Origin: Rhizobium acidisoli
GTDB taxonomy: Bacteria > Pseudomonadota > Alphaproteobacteria > Rhizobiales > Rhizobiaceae
DNA length: 64,000 nucleotides
NCBI RefSeq assembly: GCF_002531755.2
Contig: NZ_CP034998.1
Span: 1,116,001 to 1,180,000, forward strand
Reading direction: 5' to 3'
The translations under genes and the position numbers were made by a program. Below, piece after piece: positions 9,932-19,032 of the stretch. The notes under the pieces were generated by a model. That model worked only from the letters and a program-made list of their open reading frames with translations. It was not told the DNA's origin and did not search any database. Every line of letters begins with the position of its first letter. The stretch's first letter is position 1.

Positions 9932-10705
9932 TCAATTTTCAGAATTTTTTTGATGCTGTTGCGACTCGGTTAACGCCAGCAACGCGGCGAAGACGACAAG
10001 CGACGAAACCCATCCGAGAACGACGTCGGAAAGGTAGTGCGCCCCGAAAGATAGCCGCATCGCAGGCGTCAGGATCGAGACCGCCGCCAGCGGTGCTGCC
10101 ACTGCATAACGCAGGGATTTCGGAACGAAGAGCAGAAGGCAGAAAAGCCAGCCGGCGCTTGCTGCCTCGCCAGAGATGAAAGAGCAGTTCGAAACGCATT
10201 TTCCGGCAAGCGAACCCGCCTCGACGAAATGCAGCGCGCCGCCGAAAATGTCCGTCTGTATCGGCCGCGGCCGGCCCCAATGTTCCTTCAGGATGACATT
10301 GACGAGCAGCACCGGTCCAATCAGCAGCGTTCCGAGCGCGACTTTCAGCTTGCGCGCCCGTTCGGCGTTGAAGGTTGCGCCATGCTGCTGGTGGCATTCG
10401 ATGAGCTTCCACACCATCACGATCGCCACGACATAGGGCAGGCGGAAGAAGACGGTGCGTAGAAGGTCGAAGTTCCCCGAGTCGCGATAGGGAAAGCCGC
10501 CGCAGATGCTGCCGGCCGCGGCAGCCGCGTCGCACTCTGTACGCAAGAAAAAAAGCTGGGAAAAATAGATGTCTATCCCGGGGAAGGCGCGGAAGACGAT
10601 CAGCAGTGCCCACCACGTCCAGAACAGCAGCATGAAGGCGCCGAAAGTCGTTTTCGGCAGGCGGATTATCGGACCCTGCGGGCGATTTTTGGAAAAAACT
10701 GTCAA
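9932..10705 (-). CDS. PAP2 superfamily membrane phosphatase, possible lipid A phosphatase
   Basis: A 257-residue protein with about five to six membrane helices and PAP2 motifs KEHWGRPRP and RLSFGAHYLSDVV (R-x5-H-x3-D). The middle motif reads CSFISGEAA, so the usual SGH has Glu instead of His. PAP2 enzymes of rhizobia include LpxE and LpxF, which remove the 1- and 4'-phosphates of lipid A in the periplasm; the neighbouring lptF/lptG/lptD genes make an LpxF-like role attractive, but phosphatidate or undecaprenyl phosphate are also possible. The start is uncertain: TTG at 10705 has no good ribosome site and the first ATG is at 10633. Confidence 0.75.
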   Translation of the reverse strand: MTVFSKNRPQGPIIRLPKTTFGAFMLLFWTWWALLIVFRAFPGIDIYFSQLFFLRTECDAAAAAGSICGGFPYRDSGNFDLLRTVFFRLPYVVAIVMVWKLIECHQQHGATFNAERARKLKVALGTLLIGPVLLVNVILKEHWGRPRPIQTDIFGGALHFVEAGSLAGKCVSNCSFISGEAASAGWLFCLLLFVPKSLRYAVAAPLAAVSILTPAMRLSFGAHYLSDVVLGWVSSLVVFAALLALTESQQHQKNSEN

Positions 10706-10849
10706 CGCGGATAACTACGAAACTGACGAAAACATGAGGGCCTTGATGGCCGCGGGCGACCATAACAATTGTCGCAAGCCATTGACAGACCCGCCAAACG
10801 CGAAATTATCCGCGGCGGACGGATTTCAAAGAATCCCAGCGGAGAAGAC

Positions 10850-12340
10850 ATGTCAGCAAAGTTCGAAATCTCATTCTCAAAATCGGCAAAGCTCACTGGC
10901 GGCCTGGCGATCCTGTTGAAGACCACGGACGCCGACAGCGCTGCGGGCGCCGAAACCGTCGATCCGGCAGGCGTGATCGCCAAGGCCGCTCGGATCGCCC
11001 GATTCTCCGCGAAATCCATGAGCGCGCTCGATATCGTCGCCCCGGAAGGCGCATCCGTCGAGCGCATCGTCGTCATCGGGCTGGGCAAGGCCGCCGACCT
11101 CACCGCCCATGATTGGCTGAAGGCCGGCGGTACCGCGGCAGCGAGAATCAAGAATACCGACAAGGCCGCCGTCTTCATCGACGTGCCTGGCCTTCAGACG
11201 AGCGCGCGGGCAGCCGCCGATTTCGCCCTCGGCATGCTGCTGCGCACCTATAGCTTCGATACCTACAAGACGAAGAAGAACGACGACGAGGAAAAGGCGG
11301 GCAAATCCGTCAAGGTGACGATCGTCACTGCCGATCCGGCCGGCGCCAAGAAGGCTTTTTCCGATTCCGAAGCGATCGCCGGCGGCGTCAATCTTGCCCG
11401 TGACCTCGTCAACGAGCCGCCGAACGTGCTGGGCCCCGTGGAGTTCGCCGCCAAGGCGAAGGAGCTGGAAAAGCTCGGCGTCGAAGTGGAAATCCTGACC
11501 GAGAAGGAAATGCGCCGCTTCGGCATGGGCGCCCTTCTCGGCGTCGCCCAGGGCTCCGTGCGTCCGCCGCGCCTGGCGGTGATGCAGTGGAAGGGCGGCA
11601 AAGCCAAGGATCGTCCCGTCGCCTTCATCGGCAAGGGTGTCGTCTTCGATACCGGCGGCATTTCGATCAAGCCGGCCGCCGGCATGGAGGACATGAAGGG
11701 CGATATGGGCGGCGCGGCAGCCGTCACCGGCCTCATGCATGTGCTCGCCTCGCGCAAGGCAGCCGTCAACGCCGTCGGCGTCATCGGCCTGGTCGAGAAC
11801 ATGCCTGACGGCAACGCCCAGCGCCCCGGCGATATCGTCACCTCGATGTCCGGCCAGACGATCGAGGTGATCAATACCGATGCCGAAGGCCGCCTCGTGC
11901 TCTGCGATGCGCTCTGGTATTGCAACGACCGTTTCAAGCCGCAGTTCATGATCAATCTCGCCACGCTGACCGGCGCCATCGTCGTGGCGCTCGGAAACGT
12001 GCATGCCGGCCTGTTTTCCAATGACGACCAGCTTTCCGCTCAGTTGACGGAAGCCGGCCTTTCCACAAACGAGAAGCTCTGGCGCATGCCCCTCGGCAAG
12101 GACTACGACAAGCTGATCGACAGCAAGTTCGCCGACATGAAGAACACCGGCGGCCGGCAGGCCGGCTCGATCACCGCTGCGCATTTCATCAAGCGCTTCG
12201 TACAGGACACGCCCTGGGCGCATCTCGACATCGCCGGCACTGCGATGGGCTCGCCGCAGGACGAGATCAACCAGTCCTGGGGTTCCGGTTTTGGCGTGCG
12301 CTTGCTCGACGAGCTCGTTCGCGCCCATTATGAATCCTGA
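10850..12340 (+). CDS. pepA: Leucyl aminopeptidase (M17)
   Basis: Cytosolic aminopeptidase with two metal ions that removes N-terminal residues from peptides; the family also includes DNA-binding regulators such as E. coli PepA. The 496-residue protein carries the M17 signature NTDAEGRL and metal ligands in [15 protein letters not shown] (Lys, Asp). The start at 10850 is supported by ggagaag 4 nt before it and gives MSAKFEISF. Its stop overlaps the start of holC by one base, so the two form a unit. Confidence 0.95.
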   Translation: MSAKFEISFSKSAKLTGGLAILLKTTDADSAAGAETVDPAGVIAKAARIARFSAKSMSALDIVAPEGASVERIVVIGLGKAADLTAHDWLKAGGTAAARIKNTDKAAVFIDVPGLQTSARAAADFALGMLLRTYSFDTYKTKKNDDEEKAGKSVKVTIVTADPAGAKKAFSDSEAIAGGVNLARDLVNEPPNVLGPVEFAAKAKELEKLGVEVEILTEKEMRRFGMGALLGVAQGSVRPPRLAVMQWKGGKAKDRPVAFIGKGVVFDTGGISIKPAAGMEDMKGDMGGAAAVTGLMHVLASRKAAVNAVGVIGLVENMPDGNAQRPGDIVTSMSGQTIEVINTDAEGRLVLCDALWYCNDRFKPQFMINLATLTGAIVVALGNVHAGLFSNDDQLSAQLTEAGLSTNEKLWRMPLGKDYDKLIDSKFADMKNTGGRQAGSITAAHFIKRFVQDTPWAHLDIAGTAMGSPQDEINQSWGSGFGVRLLDELVRAHYES

Positions 12341-12789
12341 TGACGGACGTTCTCTTTTATCATCTGACCGAAACCAGGCTGGAAGACGCGCTTCCGCCGC
12401 TGATCGACAAAAGCGTCGAGCGCGGCTGGCGCGTCGCCGTCCAGACGCGCGAGCCGGCGCGGCGCGATGCTCTCGACGCGCATCTCTGGACGTTCCGTGA
12501 GGAGAGTTTTCTGCCGCACGGCACCGACGAGGGCGATTTCGCCGAAAACCAGCCGGTGCTTTTGACCGTGACATCAGGCAATGCCAATGCGGCGACCGTG
12601 CGTTTCATCATCGACGGCGCCGAGCCGCCGCCGCTCGATGCCTATGAACGCGTCGTCTTCATGTTCGATGGTCACGACCAAGCGCAACTGGAGGCCGCCC
12701 GGGCGCAATGGAAGAAGCTGAAAGGCGAGGGGCATAACCTCACCTATTGGCAGCAGACGCCGGAAGGGCGATGGGAGAAGAAGGCCTGA
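12340..12789 (+). CDS. holC: DNA polymerase III subunit chi
   Basis: Chi joins psi in the clamp loader and links it to single-strand DNA-binding protein. The 149-residue protein begins [21 protein letters not shown] and has the typical HLWTFREESFLPHG and DEGDFAENQPVLLT segments. The pepA-holC pair is common in proteobacteria. The start shares a base with the pepA stop. Confidence 0.93.
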   Translation: MTDVLFYHLTETRLEDALPPLIDKSVERGWRVAVQTREPARRDALDAHLWTFREESFLPHGTDEGDFAENQPVLLTVTSGNANAATVRFIIDGAEPPPLDAYERVVFMFDGHDQAQLEAARAQWKKLKGEGHNLTYWQQTPEGRWEKKA

Positions 12790-12802
12790 GCGTTTCACCG
12801 GA

Positions 12803-12827
12803 AATCGGCGCCGGTATGGCGCCGATT
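12803..12827. other. Perfect 10-bp hairpin after holC
   Basis: Arms aatcggcgcc and ggcgccgatt flank a 5-nt loop between the convergent holC and dehydrogenase genes. It lacks a T-run, so it may be an mRNA 3' end stabiliser or a factor-dependent stop rather than an intrinsic terminator. Confidence 0.4.
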
Positions 12828-12913
12828 GTCGGCCTGCGAAAACCTGACCCTTGCGGCGGGTCTTGTTGCTCAGCCCGCAAGGCTACAAAGGCGTCGCAAC
12901 GCCGCCCAATGGC

Positions 12914-13840
12914 TCAGTCGTGGAACGCGTCCACGAATTTCCGCTTGCCGAGCATGAAGGCGTCGGCGACGTGGCGCAGCGGCGCCAGATCGACATCCGA
13001 CGTGCCGGCCTTGATGATTTCGGCGAAGCGGCGATAGAGCGAGGGATATTCCTGCTCGGGCTCGGCGAAGGTCAGCGTGCCGTCGATGGAAAGCTTGGCG
13101 CCGCCTTCGGCGAGAACCATCTGGCCGGCTGCCGTCTCCGCGACGATATCCCAGCTCTGCTTGCCGGTCTGGCGCCAGTCGAATTCGGCATGAACCGGCA
13201 GGCCGTCGGCATCGCGGAAGCGAATGTCGGACGCGATCGGCGCGTCGCGGTTCTCGGGAAATTCGAGCACGGCCTCGGTGATGAAGATCGGCCGCGGCAG
13301 GATATGAGTGACGATCGACAGCGCGTTGATGCCGGGATCGAAAACCCCGAGGCCGCCGGCCTGCCAGATCCAGTCCTGGTTCGGATGCCAGTGGCGGACA
13401 TCTTCCTTCCAGATCACATGCACGCTTTTGATCGTCGTCGAAGCCAGAAACGCCTTGGCGGCCTCGACGGCCGGCGCATAGCGCGAATGCCAGCTGGCAA
13501 ACAGCGACGCGCCCTGTTTTGCGGCAAGCGCCTCGAGATCGGCCACTTCGCTGAGCGTGGCACCCGGCGGCTTTTCCAGGAATACGTGCTTGCCGGCGAC
13601 GAGCGCCTTATAGGCCGCTTCGTAGCGATATTGCGGAGGCATGCAGAGCGAGACCGCGTCGACCGACGGTTCGGCGTCGAGCATCGCCTCGATCGTCGTA
13701 TAGCTGTTGATGCCTTCGACCGTGCCATGGCGGCTTGCCGTGGCGACGAGCTTGAAATCGTCGTTCTTGGCGATGGAAGGGAGGTGCTGGTCGCGGACGA
13801 TCTTGCCGACGCCGACGATGGCGAGGTTGATAGGAGACAT
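12914..13840 (-). CDS. D-galactose / L-arabinose 1-dehydrogenase (Gfo/Idh/MocA family)
   Basis: A 308-residue NAD(P)-dependent oxidoreductase. The Rossmann start is NLAIVGVGKIVRDQHLP and the family motif is HVFLEKPPGAT. Over its length it closely resembles, from memory, the L-arabinose 1-dehydrogenase of Azospirillum brasilense (shared features WKEDVRHWHP, GGLGVFDPGINALSIVT, FDWR), which also oxidises D-galactose. It would turn the aldose into a lactone at the head of a non-phosphorylative pathway in the cytoplasm. No other genes of such a pathway are adjacent. Confidence 0.85.
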   Translation of the reverse strand: MSPINLAIVGVGKIVRDQHLPSIAKNDDFKLVATASRHGTVEGINSYTTIEAMLDAEPSVDAVSLCMPPQYRYEAAYKALVAGKHVFLEKPPGATLSEVADLEALAAKQGASLFASWHSRYAPAVEAAKAFLASTTIKSVHVIWKEDVRHWHPNQDWIWQAGGLGVFDPGINALSIVTHILPRPIFITEAVLEFPENRDAPIASDIRFRDADGLPVHAEFDWRQTGKQSWDIVAETAAGQMVLAEGGAKLSIDGTLTFAEPEQEYPSLYRRFAEIIKAGTSDVDLAPLRHVADAFMLGKRKFVDAFHD

Positions 13841-13954
13841 GGTTTCGCTCGAGCCTGTGAAAAGTATGATTTATTGCGCTTCTTTTAGCAGAAAGGAGAG
13901 CGCCGACAAGCTCTCCCCTTCATTCTCTTCCATCCTACCGCATGATGGCCCGTC

Positions 13955-15997
13955 TTACCTCATGATAGTTTGGCGAAGGAAGCTATAACCCATGGCCGCC
14001 CGGGCGGCGCGCTCTTCGGAATTGCCGTCGCCGCCATGCCCGCCCGAGCCGAATTCATGGAAGAACGGCCGGTGTCCCGCTTCCTCCAGCCGCGCGGCGA
14101 AGCGGCGCGCATGCGAGGGATGCACCCGGTCGTCATTGGCGGAGCTTTCGATATAGATCGGCGGATAGGTGACCTCGGTCGCCGGCCGGACATTATGGAG
14201 CGGCGAATAGCCGAGCATGAAATCCCGGTCCGCTGCTATCTCCGGATCGCCATATTCGTCCATCCAGGCCTGGCCGGCGCTGAACAGGTGGAAGCGTGTC
14301 ATGTCGAGCACCGGCACCTGGCACCAGACGGCGCCGAAATCGTCCGGATAGCGCGTCAGCATCACGCCGGTCAGCAGGCCGCCATTGCTTCCTCCCTGGC
14401 AGGCGATGCGCGACGGCACGGTGTAGCCGCGGGCGACGAGATCGCGGGCGATGGCGACGAAATCGGCAAACGCCCGGTCTCGTCCCTGCCGCTTGGCGCT
14501 GCGATACCAATCGGGGCCGAATTCGCCGCCGCCGCGGATATAGGCCTGCACATAGGCGCCGCCCTGTTCCAGCCAGCGTCCCGTCACGCCGGAATAGGTC
14601 GGCGACAGCGAAACATCGAAGCCGCCATAGCCGTAAAGCAGCACCGGCAGCGTGCCCTTGGTCCAGTGTTTCGGCAGGACCAGCCGGTAGGTAACCCTGG
14701 TTCCATCCTCGGAAACCGCCTCCAGCAGCTCGGATGACATGCCGGCCGCATCGAAATAGCTGGGCGCCGCGGCGATGAAAATCGGCTCGGCCTGCTTGCT
14801 GCGATCCGACAGCTCGAGCCGGTAACAGGCCGGCGGCTGCAGGAAGCCCTGGCCGATGATGCAGAGCGTATCGTCGCCAAGATGCAGATCCGCATAAAGC
14901 GGCCTGAAATGAGCCGTCTGCATGTCGGCAGGCAGCACGATCTCGCGCTGTTCGGCATCGGGCTTGGTCAGATCCAGCACCATGAGACGCGGACGCAGCC
15001 GATCGGAAATGATGAAGACGCACCACTCGCGCATCAGCATCATCTGCGAGATCGACTGGCCCTCGCCAGGCTGAAACAGGATCCGCTCCGGTCCGAGCGG
15101 AACTGTCTGCGAGCCGGGATCGAAGCGCTGCAGCACGAGACTGCCGGTGGCAACGCGCTCATCGGTCTTTGCTCGCCAGAGGCAATGATCGTGATTGAAC
15201 TGGAAGTCCGCTTCCTTAGGCAGATCGATGCGCCGCCGCGTGCCGTCGGCTGCGGTCAGGAAAGCGCTGGCGACGCCGATCTCATGGGCGGCGACGAAAA
15301 TGTCGATCAATCCGGCATCCGCCGAACCGCCTGACAGAGCAGGATCGATGACGAGATTGAAGCCGTAGACGTCTTCATTCGCGGCTTCGAACATGATGGC
15401 GGCATCTTCCGGTCGCTGCCCGCGCTTCAATCGCCGCCCGACCCGTGGCCATCCGGAGCGGGTCGCCGAAAATCGGTCGGTCGAGCCGAAATAGCAGATC
15501 TCATCACGGCTCAGCCAATTGGCATGCGATCGTGCGGCCGGCGTATCGAAACCGCCCTCGACGATCTCTTTCTTCTCGGCGTCGAATTCGAGCAGCCGGA
15601 GAAGATCCGAGCCGCCGTCCGAAAGCGTCAGCAGCACCCGCGTCGGCTCCCACGGGCAGGTGACGACGCCGCGCCAGTTCCAGCGCTTGCCATCACGGAT
15701 GCAGAAGGCATCGAGATCGAAAACCGGTTCCCAACCGGCGTCCGGCAGCGGCTCCTGGTCGGCAGGCAGACGGAGCCAGACGCCGAGAGGATTGTCCTTG
15801 CTCTGCCGAAAATCGAACAACCACGCACCGCGGCGCATCGGCACGATCAACCTGTCCTGCCGCTCGATCAACGCCTTGATCGCGTCGCGATCCCTGGCAA
15901 ATTCAGCCGTTCTGAACGCCGCATCGGAAATCCGGTTATGATCGTCGATGAACTGGCGGGTGCGCGGATCGTCGTCCGTTTCGAGATGAAGGTTCAT
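13955..15997 (-). CDS. S9 family prolyl oligopeptidase
   Basis: Serine peptidase that cleaves after Pro in short peptides. I chose ATG 15997 (MNLHLETDDD, preceded by aggt), giving 680 residues; a start 20 codons earlier has an Arg-rich extension without homology value. Residues 1-400 look like the seven-bladed propeller, and the C-terminal alpha/beta-hydrolase domain has the nucleophile in GGSNGGLL, the Asp in SANDDRVHP and the His in GSGGHGGDG. No signal peptide is seen, so it is probably cytoplasmic. It may be an ancillary nutrient peptidase. Confidence 0.9.
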   Translation of the reverse strand: MNLHLETDDDPRTRQFIDDHNRISDAAFRTAEFARDRDAIKALIERQDRLIVPMRRGAWLFDFRQSKDNPLGVWLRLPADQEPLPDAGWEPVFDLDAFCIRDGKRWNWRGVVTCPWEPTRVLLTLSDGGSDLLRLLEFDAEKKEIVEGGFDTPAARSHANWLSRDEICYFGSTDRFSATRSGWPRVGRRLKRGQRPEDAAIMFEAANEDVYGFNLVIDPALSGGSADAGLIDIFVAAHEIGVASAFLTAADGTRRRIDLPKEADFQFNHDHCLWRAKTDERVATGSLVLQRFDPGSQTVPLGPERILFQPGEGQSISQMMLMREWCVFIISDRLRPRLMVLDLTKPDAEQREIVLPADMQTAHFRPLYADLHLGDDTLCIIGQGFLQPPACYRLELSDRSKQAEPIFIAAAPSYFDAAGMSSELLEAVSEDGTRVTYRLVLPKHWTKGTLPVLLYGYGGFDVSLSPTYSGVTGRWLEQGGAYVQAYIRGGGEFGPDWYRSAKRQGRDRAFADFVAIARDLVARGYTVPSRIACQGGSNGGLLTGVMLTRYPDDFGAVWCQVPVLDMTRFHLFSAGQAWMDEYGDPEIAADRDFMLGYSPLHNVRPATEVTYPPIYIESSANDDRVHPSHARRFAARLEEAGHRPFFHEFGSGGHGGDGNSEERAARAAMGYSFLRQTIMR

Positions 15998-16063
15998 AGC
16001 TGACCTGCCGGTTCGTTGACGTCGAACAGATCTAGACAGCGCGTCCGGACTTGGCAACCCGGC

Positions 16064-16906
16064 CTACCGGGTCGTCACCAAATCGGCAGAAGCGACGAGG
16101 TTGCTCGGCGCCTGCGTCTTCTTGAACTTCAGCGTCACCACCTTGTAGCCTTCGGCTTCGAGTTCGGAGAGCAGGGTCGGCAGCATCGTTGCCGTGCGTT
16201 TGTGGATGTCATGCATCAGGATGATGCCGCGGCCGCGTTTGTGCAGCAGGTCCATCGTCCGGCGCGTCACGGAGGCCGGCGTGATGGCAAAATAATCCTT
16301 GCTGTCGACATCGACATCCATGACCACCAGATCGCGCATGGCGATCGCGGCGCGCAGCCTGTGGCTCTCGGCAAGATAGGGGAAGCGGAAGAAGGAGACG
16401 TCGGTTCCCGTCGCCTTGGTCACCGCCAATTCGCCCTTGACCACCTCGGCCATCGCTGCGTCGAAATCAAGCGAAGTCAGGTCGGCGTGGTCGTAGGTGT
16501 GGCTGCCGATCGTGTTGCCGCCCTCGGCGACCCTGCGGGCCAGCGCCGGATGCATTTCGGCCATTTCGCCGACCATCATGAAGGCGCCTTTGACGCCGAA
16601 CCGGTCGAGGATCGCCAAAACCTTGTCGGTCCGCCCCGGGATCGGGCCGTCGTCGAAGCTCAGGATCACTTCCTTGTCCTGCAGCTTGAGATCGGCAAGC
16701 GAGGAGACCTCAAGCGTCCGCCCGGCCAGTTGGTGCCAGCCGCTCATGCGCGGCGCCGCATCGTCGCCGGCAAAGGCAAGTTTCCGCTCCGCGGGCGCGA
16801 TCACCGAGGAGGTCTTGATCGAGGTATCCGGGGCCCGTTTGGTGGTGCTGCAGGCAGACAGGGTGGCCGTGAGGGCCATGCAGGACAGAATGAAAAAGCG
16901 ATACAT
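16064..16906 (-). CDS. Polysaccharide deacetylase lipoprotein (NodB-homology domain)
   Basis: A 280-residue protein with a lipobox (LTATLSAC) at about residue 19, so it is probably a membrane lipoprotein. The carbohydrate esterase 4 motifs are clear: ILSFDDGPIPG (catalytic and metal Asp), GSHTYDHADLT (metal His), FRFPYL and IILMHDIH. The family removes acetyl groups from peptidoglycan or other polysaccharides. It is not part of a nod cluster and need not act on Nod factors. It stands alone between the peptidase and the ABC-F gene. Confidence 0.88.
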   Translation of the reverse strand: MYRFFILSCMALTATLSACSTTKRAPDTSIKTSSVIAPAERKLAFAGDDAAPRMSGWHQLAGRTLEVSSLADLKLQDKEVILSFDDGPIPGRTDKVLAILDRFGVKGAFMMVGEMAEMHPALARRVAEGGNTIGSHTYDHADLTSLDFDAAMAEVVKGELAVTKATGTDVSFFRFPYLAESHRLRAAIAMRDLVVMDVDVDSKDYFAITPASVTRRTMDLLHKRGRGIILMHDIHKRTATMLPTLLSELEAEGYKVVTLKFKKTQAPSNLVASADLVTTR

Positions 16907-17034
16907 CGAAAGGGCTCAACAAATCGGTAACGAATGTTGAGACAACCTTTCGAATTATGGTTAACGATTGGTTGATGCTGGCCGGATTTGTGCCGATGCG
17001 CGGCACTTCGCCACGCTATCCATATCGACTGTTG

Positions 17035-18918
17035 CTATCCCGCCATGGCCTCTTCGTATTCGGCCGAAAGCATCAGCCAGTCTTCCTCGGCTGCAGCCAG
17101 CTTTGCTGCAGCCTCGCCGCGCTGCTTTGCCTTCTCGGCAGCCTTGGCGGGCGTCTTTTCGTAAAGCGCGGGATTTGCAAGTTCCGCGTCAAGCGCCTGA
17201 ATCTGTTTCTCCAGCTTCGCCGTCAAGGATTCGATTTCATTGATCTTTTTCTTGAGCGGCGTCAGCGAGGCGCGCCGTTCGGCATTGAGCTTGCGCTGGT
17301 CGGCCTTCGAGGTCGCATCCTCAGTCAGCTGCGGCTTTTCTTCTTTTTTTTTACCGGATGTGACGATCAGGTCGCGGTATTCGTCCATATCGCCTTCGAA
17401 GGTCGTCACCGTGCCGCCATTGACCAGCCACAGCCGGTCGACCGTCGCCTCGATCAGATGACGATCGTGCGAGATCAGGATGACGGCGCCTTCGTAATCG
17501 TTCAGCGCCTCGATCAGCGCCCGGCGGCTGTCGATATCGAGGTGGTTTGTGGGTTCGTCTAGGATCAGCAGATTGGGCGCATTGAAGGCGGCAAGCCCCA
17601 TCAACAGGCGGGCTTTCTCGCCGCCGGAAAGATCCTTGGCGGCCGTCGCCATCTTCTCGGTCGCAAGCCCCATCTGGGCGACGCGGGCGCGCACCTTGGG
17701 CTCCGGCGCGCCGGGCATCAGCCGGCGGACATGTTCGACCGGCGATTGCTCGGGGATGAGGTCGTCGAGCTGATGCTGCGCGAAGAAGCCGATCTTCAGG
17801 CTCGGCGCCAGCTTCACTTCGCCGCTTTCCGGCGCAAGCCGGCCGGAGATGAATTTGGCGAAGGTCGATTTGCCGTTGCCGTTCGAGCCGAGCAGGGCGA
17901 TGCGGTCGTCATTGTCGATGCGAAGGTTGAGGTTCTTCAGGATCGGATTGCCGGGCTCGTAGCCGACGGCGCCGCTCTGGATCGCGACGATCGGCGAGGC
18001 CGGCTGCTTTTCCGGCTCGGGGAAAGTGATCGGCTGTACGTGATCCTCGATCACCGCGGCGACGGTTCCCATGCGCTCGAGCGCCTTGACACGCGATTGC
18101 GCCTGCCGGGCCTTGGAAGCCTTGGCCTTGAAGCGATCGATGAAGCTCTGCAGATGTTTGCGGGCCGCGTCGTTCTTGGCCTTGGCCTTGGTCTGCAGCT
18201 CGTCGGCTTCCGCCTTCTGCCGCTCGAACTGGTCGTAGCCGCCGCGATAGAAGGTCAGCTTCTTCTGGTCGAGATGGACGATCGCGTTGACCGCGTTGTT
18301 CAAGAGGTCGCGATCGTGGCTGATGATGATGACCGTGTGCGGATAGCGCCGGACATAATCTTCCAGCCACAGCGTGCCTTCGAGGTCGAGATAGTTTGTG
18401 GGTTCGTCGAGCAGCAGCAGATCCGGCTCGGAAAACAGCACGGCGGCCAGTGCCACGCGCATGCGCCAGCCGCCTGAGAAGGAGGAGGCGGGGCGGGCCT
18501 GCGCCGCCTGGTCGAAGCCGAGGCCGGCCAGAATGCTTGCCGCGCGCGCTTCGGCCGAATGCGCGTCGATATCGACGAGACGCATCTGGATTTCGGCGAT
18601 GCGGTGCGGATCGGTCGCCGTTTCCGCCTCGGCAACGAGGGCGGCGCGTTCCTTGTCGGCTGACAGCACGATCTCGATCAGGGATTCCTCAGTCGCCGGC
18701 GCTTCCTGCGCCACCTGGCCGATGCGCGCCGCCTTCGGGATCGACACCGATCCGGTCTCCGAGCCGAGATCGCCGGTGATGACGCGAAACAGGGTGGACT
18801 TGCCGGCGCCGTTGCGCCCGACGAGCCCCGCCTTCGTGCCCGAAGGCAGCGAAATGCTGGCATTGTCGAGAAGCAGGCGCCCGGCAATGCGGGCGGAAAT
18901 ATCGGTGAGCGTGATCAT
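17035..18918 (-). CDS. ABC-F family ATPase (Uup/YheS type)
   Basis: A soluble protein of 627 residues with two ABC domains: Walker A GRNGAGKST and GSNGNGKST, signatures SFSGGWRM and LSGGEKARL, Walker B LLLLDEPTN and LLILDEPTN. A charged linker lies between them and a Lys/Glu-rich coiled-coil tail closes the protein. ABC-F proteins bind ribosomes and aid translation or confer antibiotic protection rather than transport. Start 18918 (MITLTDISARI) fits the family better than a start 12 codons earlier. Confidence 0.9.
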   Translation of the reverse strand: MITLTDISARIAGRLLLDNASISLPSGTKAGLVGRNGAGKSTLFRVITGDLGSETGSVSIPKAARIGQVAQEAPATEESLIEIVLSADKERAALVAEAETATDPHRIAEIQMRLVDIDAHSAEARAASILAGLGFDQAAQARPASSFSGGWRMRVALAAVLFSEPDLLLLDEPTNYLDLEGTLWLEDYVRRYPHTVIIISHDRDLLNNAVNAIVHLDQKKLTFYRGGYDQFERQKAEADELQTKAKAKNDAARKHLQSFIDRFKAKASKARQAQSRVKALERMGTVAAVIEDHVQPITFPEPEKQPASPIVAIQSGAVGYEPGNPILKNLNLRIDNDDRIALLGSNGNGKSTFAKFISGRLAPESGEVKLAPSLKIGFFAQHQLDDLIPEQSPVEHVRRLMPGAPEPKVRARVAQMGLATEKMATAAKDLSGGEKARLLMGLAAFNAPNLLILDEPTNHLDIDSRRALIEALNDYEGAVILISHDRHLIEATVDRLWLVNGGTVTTFEGDMDEYRDLIVTSGKKKEEKPQLTEDATSKADQRKLNAERRASLTPLKKKINEIESLTAKLEKQIQALDAELANPALYEKTPAKAAEKAKQRGEAAAKLAAAEEDWLMLSAEYEEAMAG

Positions 18919-19032
18919 GGCCGGCGTTTTGGCCGAAACCGCCCGCCAAGGCAAGAGCGCTTATCCAAGCTTGCTTATCCCGCGACAACCCTGCTTGTCG
19001 CCGGTAAGCGCGCTGTCCGCCGGTCCGCGCCT

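Noticed and set aside
10703..11178. Minus-strand open frame at the pepA start
   Set aside because: Overlaps the PAP2/pepA promoter and pepA; has a signal-like start by chance but no further support.
16064..16906. NodB (Nod factor deacetylase)
   Set aside because: The domain is of NodB type, but the lipoprotein signal and the absence of other nod genes or nod box argue for a cell-wall or polysaccharide enzyme.
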